DNA of 35,273 nt from Nitrospirota bacterium (GTDB lineage Bacteria > Nitrospinota > Nitrospinia > Nitrospinales > VA-1): positions 1 to 35,273 of the forward strand of contig QJZQ01000147.1 in assembly GCA_003246675.1 (NCBI GenBank), in the 5' to 3' direction. Positions within the stretch are counted from its first letter, which is position 1. Each line of letters opens with the position of its first letter. Below, piece by piece: positions 9,712-18,726 of the stretch. Under the pieces are notes generated by a model. The model saw nothing but the letters and a program-made list of their open reading frames with translations. It searched no databases and was not told the origin of the DNA. The position numbers were made by a program, and so were the translations under genes.

Positions 9712-10179
9712 TCATTGAATCCAGACCAGCGGCTGGTAGATCCAGGCGCGGTCGCCGACACCGTCTTCCACGTTCACCCAGTTGTTTTCAATCTTGAGGA
9801 CTTTCATCGAAAAATATTTGTCCACCGGGCTCCAGTCGACCTTGGCGAACTTCGTCCCCGGGCCGGAGCGCAGGTTGGTTTTGTCGTTTTTGATCACGGC
9901 GCACTTGTAGTCCATGGTGGTGAGCTTCTTGTGGACCCAGAAGATGTCTCCATCGAGGTCCTGCACGCGCAACCAGGCGCCCTTCTTCTTCAGTGTCTTG
10001 AAAGGCATGTATTGAAACACCTGCCACTTGACTTCGAAGTTGGTGCCAGGCCCCTGCCGGAGGTTGGCCCGCTTGCTCTGAATGCACAGGGCCTCGGCCG
10101 GGGAGGGGGGCAGGGCGAAAAGAAGGGAAAACGCCGACAGAGTTACCAGTGAGAAAATAGAAATCTTTTTTTTCGTCAT
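9712..10179 (-). CDS. Secreted tandem bacterial SH3-domain protein
   Basis: Signal peptide from start 10179; two SH3b-like repeats: KRANLRQGPGTNFEVKWQVFQYMPFKTLKKKGAWLRVQDLDGDIFWV and KTNLRSGPGTKFAKVDWSPVDKYFSMKVLKIENNWVNVEDGVGDRAWI. Confidence 0.85.
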   Translation of the reverse strand: MTKKKISIFSLVTLSAFSLLFALPPSPAEALCIQSKRANLRQGPGTNFEVKWQVFQYMPFKTLKKKGAWLRVQDLDGDIFWVHKKLTTMDYKCAVIKNDKTNLRSGPGTKFAKVDWSPVDKYFSMKVLKIENNWVNVEDGVGDRAWIYQPLVWIQ

Positions 10180-10654
10180 GGTGCTGTGTTTATTGTTCGG
10201 GGTTTTTAATCGGGTACCGGCGGTGCTGTGTTGCACACGCCGTAATTCGATGTCCCGCAAGATCTGGGGCCTGTGGGCCGCGGGATGTGTCCCGGAAATT
10301 CAGGCATTCCGGGGGACGAGCGGTGGTTTGACCGGCCGGGAATTCTGCCGTTCACGCTCGATAAATTGAAAAAAATCACGTTGAAATTCTAACACCTTAT
10401 TGGGGAATTGCAAAAAAAATAGGGTGCGGGTCTTGCCGCATGCGCCCGGGTGGCATGTGGTCTTGACGGGTTTCTCCACTTGATCTAACCTGATATGAAA
10501 TGTGTTATGCATTCTCAACGAAAAACCGCGCCTGCGGAAGGGGCGCTGAAGGCATGAGCGCAAGGGAGCGCCAGCGAATGCAGCGATCGGAAAGTGGAAC
10601 CGGTGTCTCCCGGCGAAAGAGAGTTCTCAGGCCAATGCCCGGCTGGCCCGCCTG

Positions 10655-11785
10655 ATGGGGTGGCTTGCCGCGATTCAGTTCGCATGGGTCGTCTGGGTGG
10701 TGGTTTATCTGGTCAGAAACCACATCCATATTGAAAAAGTCAGCCCGGTTTCGGGGCCGCTTGACGCGTTCCCGAAGGTATCGGTTTGCGTGCCGGCGCG
10801 CAACGAGGCACGCGATCTGGGGGCGTGCCTGGAGTCGCTGCTCAAGCAGGATTACCCCGACTTCGAGGTGATCGTCGTGGACGACCAGTCCACCGATGGC
10901 ACCGCGGAGGTGATCCGCTCCTTCGCCGCCGGGGAGGAGCGGCTGGTGCCTCTATCCGGCGAGCCCCTGCCCGAAGGTTGGGTGGGCAAGACCTACGCGC
11001 TCCACCGGGCGTCCCAGAAGGCGCGGGGTGAATTCATATTGTTCACCGACGCCGACCTGGTGTTCGAGCCGTGCGCGCTGCGCACCGCCGTGTATTATGC
11101 GCGCAATAAAAATCTCGACCTGATGACCTGGATGCCGTCCACCCGCTTCGGTTCTTTCTGGGAGCGTGTCGTGCAACCGGTGGTGTTCGGCTTCATCGCC
11201 GGGCTCACCAGGTTTGAGAAAGTCAACAGCCCGGATTCTGCCAGCGCCATGGGGTTTGGCGCGTTTCTGTTTTTCCGGCGCGGGGCCTACGAGGCCATCG
11301 ACGGCCACCGTGGGGTGAAGGGCGAAATCCTTGAGGATGTGCTGCTCGCCCGGCGCGTCAAACAGGCGGGGTTGCGCTTGTGGGTGGCCGACGCCAAGCC
11401 GATGTTTTCTCTGCGCATGTACCACTCGCTCGGCGAAATATGGGCGGGGTGGAGAAAGAATGTATTCATCGCGCTCCGTAAGTCGATCCTGCGGACTCTT
11501 GGCCATGTGCTCGGCATCGTCGGCTTCGTCGCGTCGCCTTACGTGCTGGCGGGGGCGAGCCTGATTGCGGGAGCGCCGCTCGCATCGGCCGGGCTGGCCC
11601 TGGCGGGGCTTGGGCTCGTGGTGGCCACCGGTTTCGGCCTGTGCGACGAACTGGGGCTTGCGCGCCGCTATTCCTTCCTGTTCCCCCTGGGGGCGCTGGT
11701 GTTTGCCGCCATCCTTCTCAACTCCATGCTTGGGGTGGTGCGGGGCGGACGGACCCAGTGGCGCGGGCGCACTTACCCGGCTTGA
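10655..11785 (+). CDS. Family 2 glycosyltransferase (HpnB/CrtQ-like membrane GT)
   Basis: PKVSVCVPARNEARDLGACLESLLKQDYPDFEVIVVDDQSTDGT, DADLVF, ED..LARRVK, C-terminal TM helices. Confidence 0.9.
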   Translation: MGWLAAIQFAWVVWVVVYLVRNHIHIEKVSPVSGPLDAFPKVSVCVPARNEARDLGACLESLLKQDYPDFEVIVVDDQSTDGTAEVIRSFAAGEERLVPLSGEPLPEGWVGKTYALHRASQKARGEFILFTDADLVFEPCALRTAVYYARNKNLDLMTWMPSTRFGSFWERVVQPVVFGFIAGLTRFEKVNSPDSASAMGFGAFLFFRRGAYEAIDGHRGVKGEILEDVLLARRVKQAGLRLWVADAKPMFSLRMYHSLGEIWAGWRKNVFIALRKSILRTLGHVLGIVGFVASPYVLAGASLIAGAPLASAGLALAGLGLVVATGFGLCDELGLARRYSFLFPLGALVFAAILLNSMLGVVRGGRTQWRGRTYPA

Positions 11786-11824
11786 ATGGCTATGATTAAT
11801 TTTGCAATCCTTTGATTAAGGAGA

Positions 11825-13513
11825 ATGATCTTGAACGGTTCCCTTGCTGCTCGGCTGTTGCTGAGCGTAATGCTGTTGCTGTTTTCGGCCGCCGATGTTT
11901 CGGCGAAGATGTACCGGTGGGTGGATGACTCGGGCAAGGTGCATTTCACCGACGATCCCATGCAGATTCCCGAAGCGTTTCGCGAGGGCAACAAAGGCAA
12001 GGCGAAGTCCGGGGCCGGGGAGGCGGAATCTACCATGACGCCCCTGCATCACGCCGCCCTCGCCGGGGATACGGGCAGGATCGAGAGCCTGGTCGATGAC
12101 GGCGCGGATGTGAATGCCGCCGATGATAACGGCATGACGGCGCTGCACTTCGCCGCCGAAAAGGGACGCCTGCCTGCGGTGAAGCTGCTGCTCAACATGG
12201 GCGCCCGATATGACGTACGCACTCAGGAAGGCAAAACGGCGGCCGATCTGGCACGGGGGAGCGGACAGGACGACGTGGCCGGGCTGCTGGACAGGCATGC
12301 GGCGAAAAAGCAAAAGAAGCGCGCCCGGCGGCCCGCCCGGCCCGACCCCTATGAGGAGGTGGCGCGCGCCACCGGCGGGCAGGTGTTCCGCTTTGAAAAG
12401 GGCATGGCCGGAGCCGACGAGGTGCTGAGTGCCACTTATCAGGCGAAGACGCTGCTGTCGCAGAGGATCGACCCGGCGGGCGGCGTGCAGGAGCTGACGG
12501 TGCCGCTGGAATCCTCCATCACCAGCGCGCTGTTCGTGGTCACAGCGGTTAAGGGCAAGCCCCGTGCGGTGAGCGTGCTCGACCCGGCGGGCGTCTCGGT
12601 TCATGAAAACCCGGCCGCAGGCCGCGTGGTGAGCCTCCAGAACGGCCAGGCGATCGTGGTTAAAAACCCCGCCGCGGGAAACTGGAAGGTGCGGGTGACG
12701 GGCCGGGGAGACATGGAAGTTCGCGTCGAAGTCAAAACGGGCTCGGCGGGGGGGGGTGCAGCGCAGACCGCAAGCGCGGTCGATTTTCATGAGTTCGAAT
12801 TTGTCGAACTGCGCGGACGGCCCGGTCATCAGGGTTTTTTCACCACCCGGCATCCGCTGGTGCCCGGCGCGAAGATGAAAGGCAAGGCGACGGTCTTCGG
12901 TGAATTGACGGATCTGAAGCTGCAACTGGTCGACGAGGCGGGCTCGCCTATCAAAGGTTCGCTGAAGCAGCCCGTGCCTCAAAGCGCCGACTCGTGGGAC
13001 TATCTGGCCGATTTCATCATACCCGATCACCCTTTCCGCGTTATGCTGACGGGCAGCAATGAGAAGGGCGAAGCCGTGAGCCGGGTTTATCGGGAACGCT
13101 TCGCCCCCGATGCGTCGCTCGTGCATCTGCAGTTGTCGACCGCCACCGATGCGAGGAAATGCGCCACCGCCATGAACCTGCTCGCCTACCCGTTTTCCAG
13201 CGAGCGCAGTGCGGGCGAGACGCTGTTCGTCTCCTGCCCGGTTCCCGAGGAGCAGACGCCAAACCCCGAGCTTAATATTATAATGACCGCCTACACCGTG
13301 GCGCCGCCGCCTGGAGGCAGCGAGCGGGTGGTGTTCCGCTCCCACCCCAAGCAGAACTTAAACACCAACCGTTGCTGGGCGGCGCTGGAACTTTTTGACA
13401 CACTGAAAACAGGCGGGGAGCGGCGCGGTCTCGAATACCGCTGGAAGGCGGATTGCCGGGGAACCGGTGACGCCGTCCAACTGGTGCTGGAATGGGATCT
13501 GTCGGCAAAATAA
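11825..13513 (+). CDS. DUF4124 - ankyrin repeat protein with C-terminal hemicentin-like region
   Basis: KMYRWVDDSGKVHFTDDPMQIP (DUF4124), then ankyrin units (TPLHHAALAGDTGRIESLVDDGADVNAADDNGMTALHFAAEKGRLPAVKLLLNMGARYDVRTQEGKTAADLA), then ~380 aa C-terminal region. Confidence 0.88.
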   Translation: MILNGSLAARLLLSVMLLLFSAADVSAKMYRWVDDSGKVHFTDDPMQIPEAFREGNKGKAKSGAGEAESTMTPLHHAALAGDTGRIESLVDDGADVNAADDNGMTALHFAAEKGRLPAVKLLLNMGARYDVRTQEGKTAADLARGSGQDDVAGLLDRHAAKKQKKRARRPARPDPYEEVARATGGQVFRFEKGMAGADEVLSATYQAKTLLSQRIDPAGGVQELTVPLESSITSALFVVTAVKGKPRAVSVLDPAGVSVHENPAAGRVVSLQNGQAIVVKNPAAGNWKVRVTGRGDMEVRVEVKTGSAGGGAAQTASAVDFHEFEFVELRGRPGHQGFFTTRHPLVPGAKMKGKATVFGELTDLKLQLVDEAGSPIKGSLKQPVPQSADSWDYLADFIIPDHPFRVMLTGSNEKGEAVSRVYRERFAPDASLVHLQLSTATDARKCATAMNLLAYPFSSERSAGETLFVSCPVPEEQTPNPELNIIMTAYTVAPPPGGSERVVFRSHPKQNLNTNRCWAALELFDTLKTGGERRGLEYRWKADCRGTGDAVQLVLEWDLSAK

Positions 13514-13561
13514 ATTTAACGCGAAATTTTATCTAAACACTCTGCGATTGGACTCAAGTTC

Positions 13562-14515
13562 ATGGAAAATTACCCCCGCTGGTTCATCAAAGCCGGTTTG
13601 ATCTATGCTCTCCTGGGCGCGCTGCTGGGGCTTGGCATGGCTGTCGCCCCGGCGAGCGCCGCGCGCATCCGTTTCGTTCACATTCATTTCAACCTGCTGG
13701 GGTTCATGACCATGATGGTGGCGGGAGTGGCCTACCATGTGCTTCCCCGCTTCAACGCCCGGCCGGTGCCCTGGCCGAAGGGGGTGAAGTACCAGTTCAT
13801 TTTGCAGAACATCGGCCTCGTCGGCATGGCGTTCACCCACGCGGCCTGGGGCGGCATCTGGAGCGGCGGCTGGGTGCAGGGAGTATTCATCGCTTCGGCC
13901 GCCACCGCGGCGGTCTCGTTTTTCATCATGTTCTACAACTTGTATTTTGTTCTGCTGCCGGCACGGCCCGCATCGCCCCCGGAACGCATCACCGGAGACA
14001 TGAAGGTGGGCGCGGTGCTCGACCGGCACCCGAAGGCGATGGCGGTTTTTCTTGAAAGCGGTTTCGCGGCATTGGCCAACCCGGTGGCGAAAAGCACGCT
14101 GGCGAAAGTGGTGACGATCGACCAGGCCTGCGGTAAACACGGGATCGATTCCGCGGAGTTCCTCGGCAAGCTCAACCGGGCGCTGGCAGAGGGCGCGGGC
14201 GAGCCCGCACGGCCTGCGGGGCCGCCGGCTCAAGCGGCTCGGCCGGTGGAGGAACCGGCGAAACCGGTGGCCGAAGGCAGCATCATTCGCTCCGGCGAAC
14301 GTTGCAAGCCCGACACCCTCGTTGGCAGCCTCATCAAGGTGTACCCGCAAACCAAGGCGGTGTTCGAGAAGCATTACGGCGAAGGCTGCTTTTCCTGCCC
14401 GGGGCAGGCGTTCGAAACCGTGCGCCAGACCGCCGAGATGCACAACATCGACGCCGCGCTCATCCTCAAGGAACTCAACGAAGTCATCGCCCAGGCACCG
14501 CCCGCCGCGCCATGA
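13562..14515 (+). CDS. Heme-copper oxidase subunit I/NorB-like membrane domain fused to tandem DUF1858 domains
   Basis: FVHIHFNLLGFMTMMVAGVAYHVLPRF resembles NorB/cbb3-type His-containing helices; two C-terminal DUF1858-like copies, the second with EGCFSCPGQAFETVRQTAEMHNID. Confidence 0.8.
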   Translation: MENYPRWFIKAGLIYALLGALLGLGMAVAPASAARIRFVHIHFNLLGFMTMMVAGVAYHVLPRFNARPVPWPKGVKYQFILQNIGLVGMAFTHAAWGGIWSGGWVQGVFIASAATAAVSFFIMFYNLYFVLLPARPASPPERITGDMKVGAVLDRHPKAMAVFLESGFAALANPVAKSTLAKVVTIDQACGKHGIDSAEFLGKLNRALAEGAGEPARPAGPPAQAARPVEEPAKPVAEGSIIRSGERCKPDTLVGSLIKVYPQTKAVFEKHYGEGCFSCPGQAFETVRQTAEMHNIDAALILKELNEVIAQAPPAAP

Positions 14516-14841
14516 GCCATCCGGGGGCGGGGGAGGGCGGCGGCTTCAGCGCTTACGTTCTGGACCAGCTCGCGGGCCTTGGCGGAGTGAGTTCGCGCGC
14601 CATGTTCGGGGGCCGCGGGCTCTATTTCGAGGGGGTGTTTTTCGGCATTCTCTTCAAGGGGCGGCTTTACTTTAAGACGGGCCCGGTCAACAGGGACGAT
14701 TACCGGGGAATGCCGCCCTTTCGCCCGAACGACCGGCAGACGCTTAAAAATTATCGCGAAGTCCCGGCCGAGGTGCTGGAGGACGCGGACGAACTCGCGG
14801 CCTGGGCGCGGAAGGCGGCCGAGGCCCGGCCCGAAGGTTGA
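14512..14841 (+). CDS. TfoX/Sxy N-terminal domain protein
   Basis: LDQLAGLGGVSSRAMFGGRGLYFEGVFFGILFKGRLYFKTGPVNRDDYRGMPPF...YREVPAEVLEDADELAAWARKA; ATG at 14512 overlaps the previous stop (ATGA). Confidence 0.85.
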   Translation: MSHPGAGEGGGFSAYVLDQLAGLGGVSSRAMFGGRGLYFEGVFFGILFKGRLYFKTGPVNRDDYRGMPPFRPNDRQTLKNYREVPAEVLEDADELAAWARKAAEARPEG

Positions 14842-14853
14842 GGCGCGGCGGGG

Positions 14854-15639
14854 TCAGGCCTTTTTCGCCGCCTGCCAGTGGGCTTCCAGATCGGCGAGAG
14901 GGGTCTCCTTCAGGGTTTTGCCCGTTTTGGCGACCTCGCGCTCGATGTGGTGAAAGCGGGCGATGAATTTGTTGTTGGTGCTTCTCAGCGCCTCCTCCGC
15001 GTCGATCTTCTTGAAGCGGCCGATGTTGACGAGGACGAACAGAATGTCGCCCAGTTCGCCCTTGGCCTCCTTTTCGTCGCCCGCGAGGACGGCTTCCTTG
15101 AATTCGGCAATCTCTTCGTCGAGCTTGGCGAACACTTCGCTGATGCGGTCCCAGTCGAACCCGTGTTTGGCGGCTTTCTTTTGCAGCTCCTGCGCCCGTT
15201 TCAGCCCGGGCAGGCTTCGCGGCACGCCGTCGAGCACCGATTCGCGCCCGGCGCTGGCTTTTTCGTTTTTCTTTATTTCCTCCCACTGCGTGACGACCTC
15301 GTCGGGCGTATCGCATTTTGCTTCCTTGAAGACGTGCGGGTGCCGCCGAACCATTTTCTCGGTGATGGCGCCGACCACGTCGGCGACGTCGAACTCGTTC
15401 CTCTGCGCCGAAATCTTGGCGTGAAAAAGGATCTGGTACAGCAGGTCGCCGAGTTCGTCCTTGATCTCTTCGGGGTCGCCCCGGTCGAGGGCTTCCAGGG
15501 TCTCGTAGGTTTCCTCGACGAGGTAGGGCTTCAGCGTCTCGCGGGTCTGCACCCGGTCCCAGGGGCAGCCGTCATCGCCCATGAGGGTGTTGACGACGTC
15601 GACGAGCTTGCGAAAATTCTCTGCGGGGTCTTGGTTCAT
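14854..15639 (-). CDS. mazG: Nucleoside triphosphate pyrophosphohydrolase MazG
   Basis: Two MazG domains: EETYETLEALDRGDPEEIKDELGDLLYQILFHA and DEEIAEFKEAVLAGDEKEAKGELGDILFVLVNIGRF; CPWDRVQT. Confidence 0.96.
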   Translation of the reverse strand: MNQDPAENFRKLVDVVNTLMGDDGCPWDRVQTRETLKPYLVEETYETLEALDRGDPEEIKDELGDLLYQILFHAKISAQRNEFDVADVVGAITEKMVRRHPHVFKEAKCDTPDEVVTQWEEIKKNEKASAGRESVLDGVPRSLPGLKRAQELQKKAAKHGFDWDRISEVFAKLDEEIAEFKEAVLAGDEKEAKGELGDILFVLVNIGRFKKIDAEEALRSTNNKFIARFHHIEREVAKTGKTLKETPLADLEAHWQAAKKA

Positions 15640-15659
15640 GAGGGCTCCGGTCGTGAAGG

Positions 15660-16799
15660 TCAGGCGATGAATTCCAGGATCACCGAGTCGGCAAGAAACA
15701 GCCCCTTCGGGGATAGCGCGATCCGGTTATCATCCAGTTGAATGAGATCTTTTTCCAGCAGGCCGTCCAGAGTCCGGCCGTACGCCTGGCGTAACGTGGT
15801 CCGGAAGCGTTCCTCGAAGGCGTCGATGCCGATGCCCTTCTGGAGGCGCAGGCCGAGCATGAGGGTTTCGCCCATGGCCTGGCGCGGCTCGAGGGTTTCC
15901 TCGAACTCGACGGCCTGGCCGGTGGCGTGGACCTCGCGGATGTAGCGGGCGGGCAGGTTGCAGTTCCGCGAACGGACCCCGGCCAGGTACGACGAGGCCC
16001 CCGGCCCCAGGCCGATGTACTCGCCGTTGTTCCAGTAGATGAGGTTGTGGCGGCACTCGCGGCCCGGGCGGCAGAAGTTGGAGATTTCGTAATGCTCGTA
16101 ACCCGCGTCGGCCATGGTGCGCAGGGTTTGCTGGTACTGGGCGAGCTGCTCTTCCTCTTGCGGCATTTCGAGGCGGCCCTCGCGGTGCAGTTTATAGAAC
16201 GCGGTGTTTTTTTCGATGGTCAGGTTATAGGTCGAGAGATGCTCGGGGCACTTTTGCAGGGCGGTTGCGAGATGCGCCCGAAAACGCTCCGCCGTTTGCC
16301 CCGGCAGGGCGAACATGAGGTCCATCGACAGGTTGTCGAAGCCGGCGGCGCGGGCGCTGGCGACGGTCTGGTGCACTTCCTCCACGCTGTGGACACGCTC
16401 GAGGAGCTTGAGTTCGTTTGCGTCGAAGGATTGGACACCGATGCTCAGCCGGTTGACTCCGGCCGCCCTCAGGCGCTCGAAGAGGCCCGGGGCGAGTGTC
16501 GCCGGGTTGGTCTCCAGGGTGATTTCGGCGTCGCCACGGATGCGGAAACGCTGCCGCAGGCGCTCGAGAATGGCCTCCAGCGCCTGTGCGGGGAGGGTGG
16601 TGGGGGTGCCGCCGCCGATAAATACGGTGGCCACTTCCCGATCTTTCCCGCTAGCGTCCGCACGATGGTCGATTTCGGCGAGGAGCGCCGGGACGAAGCG
16701 CTCCATCTCCACCGGGTCCACGGCGTGCGAGTTGAAATCGCAGTAGCCGCATTTGTGCAGGCAATACGGAATGTGAATATATAAACCGGTCGACTTCAT
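15660..16799 (-). CDS. hemW: Radical SAM heme chaperone HemW (HemN-like)
   Basis: MKSTGLYIHIPYCLHKCGYCDFNSHAV (CxxxCxxC), FIGGGTPTTLP, GVQSF. Start set at 16799. Confidence 0.94.
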   Translation of the reverse strand: MKSTGLYIHIPYCLHKCGYCDFNSHAVDPVEMERFVPALLAEIDHRADASGKDREVATVFIGGGTPTTLPAQALEAILERLRQRFRIRGDAEITLETNPATLAPGLFERLRAAGVNRLSIGVQSFDANELKLLERVHSVEEVHQTVASARAAGFDNLSMDLMFALPGQTAERFRAHLATALQKCPEHLSTYNLTIEKNTAFYKLHREGRLEMPQEEEQLAQYQQTLRTMADAGYEHYEISNFCRPGRECRHNLIYWNNGEYIGLGPGASSYLAGVRSRNCNLPARYIREVHATGQAVEFEETLEPRQAMGETLMLGLRLQKGIGIDAFEERFRTTLRQAYGRTLDGLLEKDLIQLDDNRIALSPKGLFLADSVILEFIA

Positions 16800-16925
16800 G
16801 TTAGAATTGATTCTTAAGGAACCGCTTTGGCGTTTCGGGAGGCGGTTTTTGCATTTTAAGGGCGGTCCCCTCAATCATACACTCGACCTTCGGGTCCTGG
16901 CGACGATTTTTTCCAGAACAGGATA

Positions 16926-17846
16926 ATGAAAACTACTCAAGCCGAATTCAAATCGGGTTACGCGGCCATTCTCGGCCGGCCCAACGTGGGGAAATCCACC
17001 CTGCTCAACGGTCTGGTCATGCAGAAAATCGCCGCCATGTCGCGCAAGCCGCAGACCACCCGCAACAATATTCTGGGCGTGGTGCACCTGCCGGGCGGGC
17101 AGATCATCCTCATCGACACGCCGGGCATTCACGATTCGTCCATCCGCCTCAACCGGATGATGGTCGAGGCCAGCCTGAGCACGCTCACGGATGTGGACCT
17201 GGTCCTGTTCATGATCGATGCGGAACGCGGGTTTATGCCCGAGGACGAGGGCATCATCGAGGCCCTGGCAAAGGCGGAGACGCCGCGGCTGCTGATTATC
17301 AACAAGATCGACCGGGTGCCCAAGCCGAAACTGCTCGGCCTGATTGCCGAGGGGGACCGCAAGGGAGTTTTTTCCGATATCGTTCCCATTTCGGCGCTCA
17401 AGAACGACGGGTTGGACCGGTTGCAGGAGCTTGTGCTCTCGCGCCTGCCCGTGGGCCCGAAATATTTCCCCGAAGGCATGGTGACGGATTGCCCGGAGGA
17501 GTTCCTGATCTCCGAGATCATCCGGGAAAAGATCATGAACCTCACCCACATGGAGGTGCCTTACTCGGTGGCGGTGGTGGTCGACCGCGTCGAGGAAAGC
17601 GAGAATGGGACGTGGGTCATCAGCGTCACCGTGTACACCGAGAAGGACTCGCAGAAAAGGATTATCATCGGCGAAAAGGGCACCGTGCTCAAGAAGGTGG
17701 GCAGCCTGGCGCGCAAAGAAATCGAGAAACGTTTTGGCACCCGCGTCTATCTAAGTTTATTTGTAAAGGTAAAAAAACATTGGCGGGAGGACGAGCGCTC
17801 CCTCAAACAATTCGGTTACTTTCATGATTCACATAAAGACGGATGA
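16926..17846 (+). CDS. era: GTPase Era
   Basis: GRPNVGKSTLLNGLVMQKIAAMSRKPQTTRNNILGV, DTPGIH, NKID, C-terminal KH domain (IIGEKGTVLKKVGSLARKEIEKRFGTRVYLSLFVKVKKHWRED). Confidence 0.97.
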   Translation: MKTTQAEFKSGYAAILGRPNVGKSTLLNGLVMQKIAAMSRKPQTTRNNILGVVHLPGGQIILIDTPGIHDSSIRLNRMMVEASLSTLTDVDLVLFMIDAERGFMPEDEGIIEALAKAETPRLLIINKIDRVPKPKLLGLIAEGDRKGVFSDIVPISALKNDGLDRLQELVLSRLPVGPKYFPEGMVTDCPEEFLISEIIREKIMNLTHMEVPYSVAVVVDRVEESENGTWVISVTVYTEKDSQKRIIIGEKGTVLKKVGSLARKEIEKRFGTRVYLSLFVKVKKHWREDERSLKQFGYFHDSHKDG

Positions 17847-18591
17847 AGAAATAAATATCATGCGCCGCTCCTGCCAACTGGCGGCGGAGGTGCTGTTGAT
17901 GATCGAGCCTTACGTGAAGCCGGGCGTCACCACGGGCAAGCTCAATGACATCTGCCACGATTTCATTGTTTCCCGGGGGGCGACTCCTTCGCCGCTCAAC
18001 TACAAGGGCTTTCCCAAGAGCATCTGCTCCTCGGTCAACGAGGAGATCTGCCACGGCATCCCCTGCGATGACCGCAAGCTGAGAAACGGCGATGTGGTGA
18101 ACCTCGACATCACCACCTATCTCGACGGTTACCACGGCGACACGAGCCGCATGTTCTACGTCGGCTCGCCACGTTCGCGCGCCGCCAAGCTGGTGGAAAC
18201 CTGCAGGGAGGCCCTGCAACTGGGCATCGCGGCGGTGCGGCCGGGGGCGCGGCTGGGCGACATCGGCGCCAGCATCCAGCAGCTGGCCGAGGGGCGCGGC
18301 TACTCGGTGGTGCGCGAATTCTGCGGCCACGGCATCGGCAAGAATTTTCATGAGGAGCCGCAGGTTCTTCATTATGGCCGGGAGGGCAGCGGCATCGAGT
18401 TGAAAAAGGGCATGGTGTTCACCATCGAACCGATGATCAACCTGGGCCGCCCGCATCTGCGCATTCTCCCCGACAAGTGGACCGCGGTCACCGAAGACGG
18501 ATCGCTTTCGGCGCAGTGGGAGCACACCATCTGCGTCACCGGCGAGGGCTGCGAAGTGCTCACCCGCCTGGACGGCAAGACCGATTTCTGA
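17824..18591 (+). CDS. map: Type I methionine aminopeptidase
   Basis: IKTDEEINIMRRSCQLAAEVLLMIEPYVKPGVTTGKLND...NEEICHGIP...GHGIGKNFHEEPQV...MVFTIEPMI...AQWEHTICVT; 23-bp overlap with era. Confidence 0.96.
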   Translation: MIHIKTDEEINIMRRSCQLAAEVLLMIEPYVKPGVTTGKLNDICHDFIVSRGATPSPLNYKGFPKSICSSVNEEICHGIPCDDRKLRNGDVVNLDITTYLDGYHGDTSRMFYVGSPRSRAAKLVETCREALQLGIAAVRPGARLGDIGASIQQLAEGRGYSVVREFCGHGIGKNFHEEPQVLHYGREGSGIELKKGMVFTIEPMINLGRPHLRILPDKWTAVTEDGSLSAQWEHTICVTGEGCEVLTRLDGKTDF

Positions 18592-18707
18592 TTTCCCGTC
18601 GATGGACCCCCGGACAATACTTTAAGCCAAGCCTTCCGCAAGCCTGATCGCCCGCCATGAAACGGGCGGGGCGAATGCGGCCTCCTTCACCGCGGCTTCC
18701 CGCGCTG

Positions 18708-18726
18708 GATTTTAATAATCATTATC
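18708..18726. promoter_or_regulatory. Fur-box-like site 1
   Basis: GATTTTAATAATCATTATC matches the classical Fur consensus GATAATGATAATCATTATC at 16/19 positions (counted by hand). Confidence 0.65.

Noticed and set aside
10554-10657. 33-codon ORF (MSARERQRMQRSESGTGVSRRKRVLRPMPGWPA) ending in TGATG at the glycosyltransferase start, and a riboswitch-like 'GAGAGTTCTCAGGCCAATG' string
   Set aside because: The string recalls the glycine-riboswitch CUCUCAGG motif but the other conserved elements are absent and the downstream gene is unrelated. The uORF has no supporting evidence beyond the overlap.
11816-13345. 509-aa minus-strand ORF opposite the DUF4124-ankyrin gene
   Set aside because: Low-complexity R/G/A/H-rich shadow ORF; the plus frame has clear domains.
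18649-18668. CGCCCG...CGGGCG inverted repeat downstream of map
   Set aside because: Only a 6-bp stem with no T-tract; insufficient to call a terminator.
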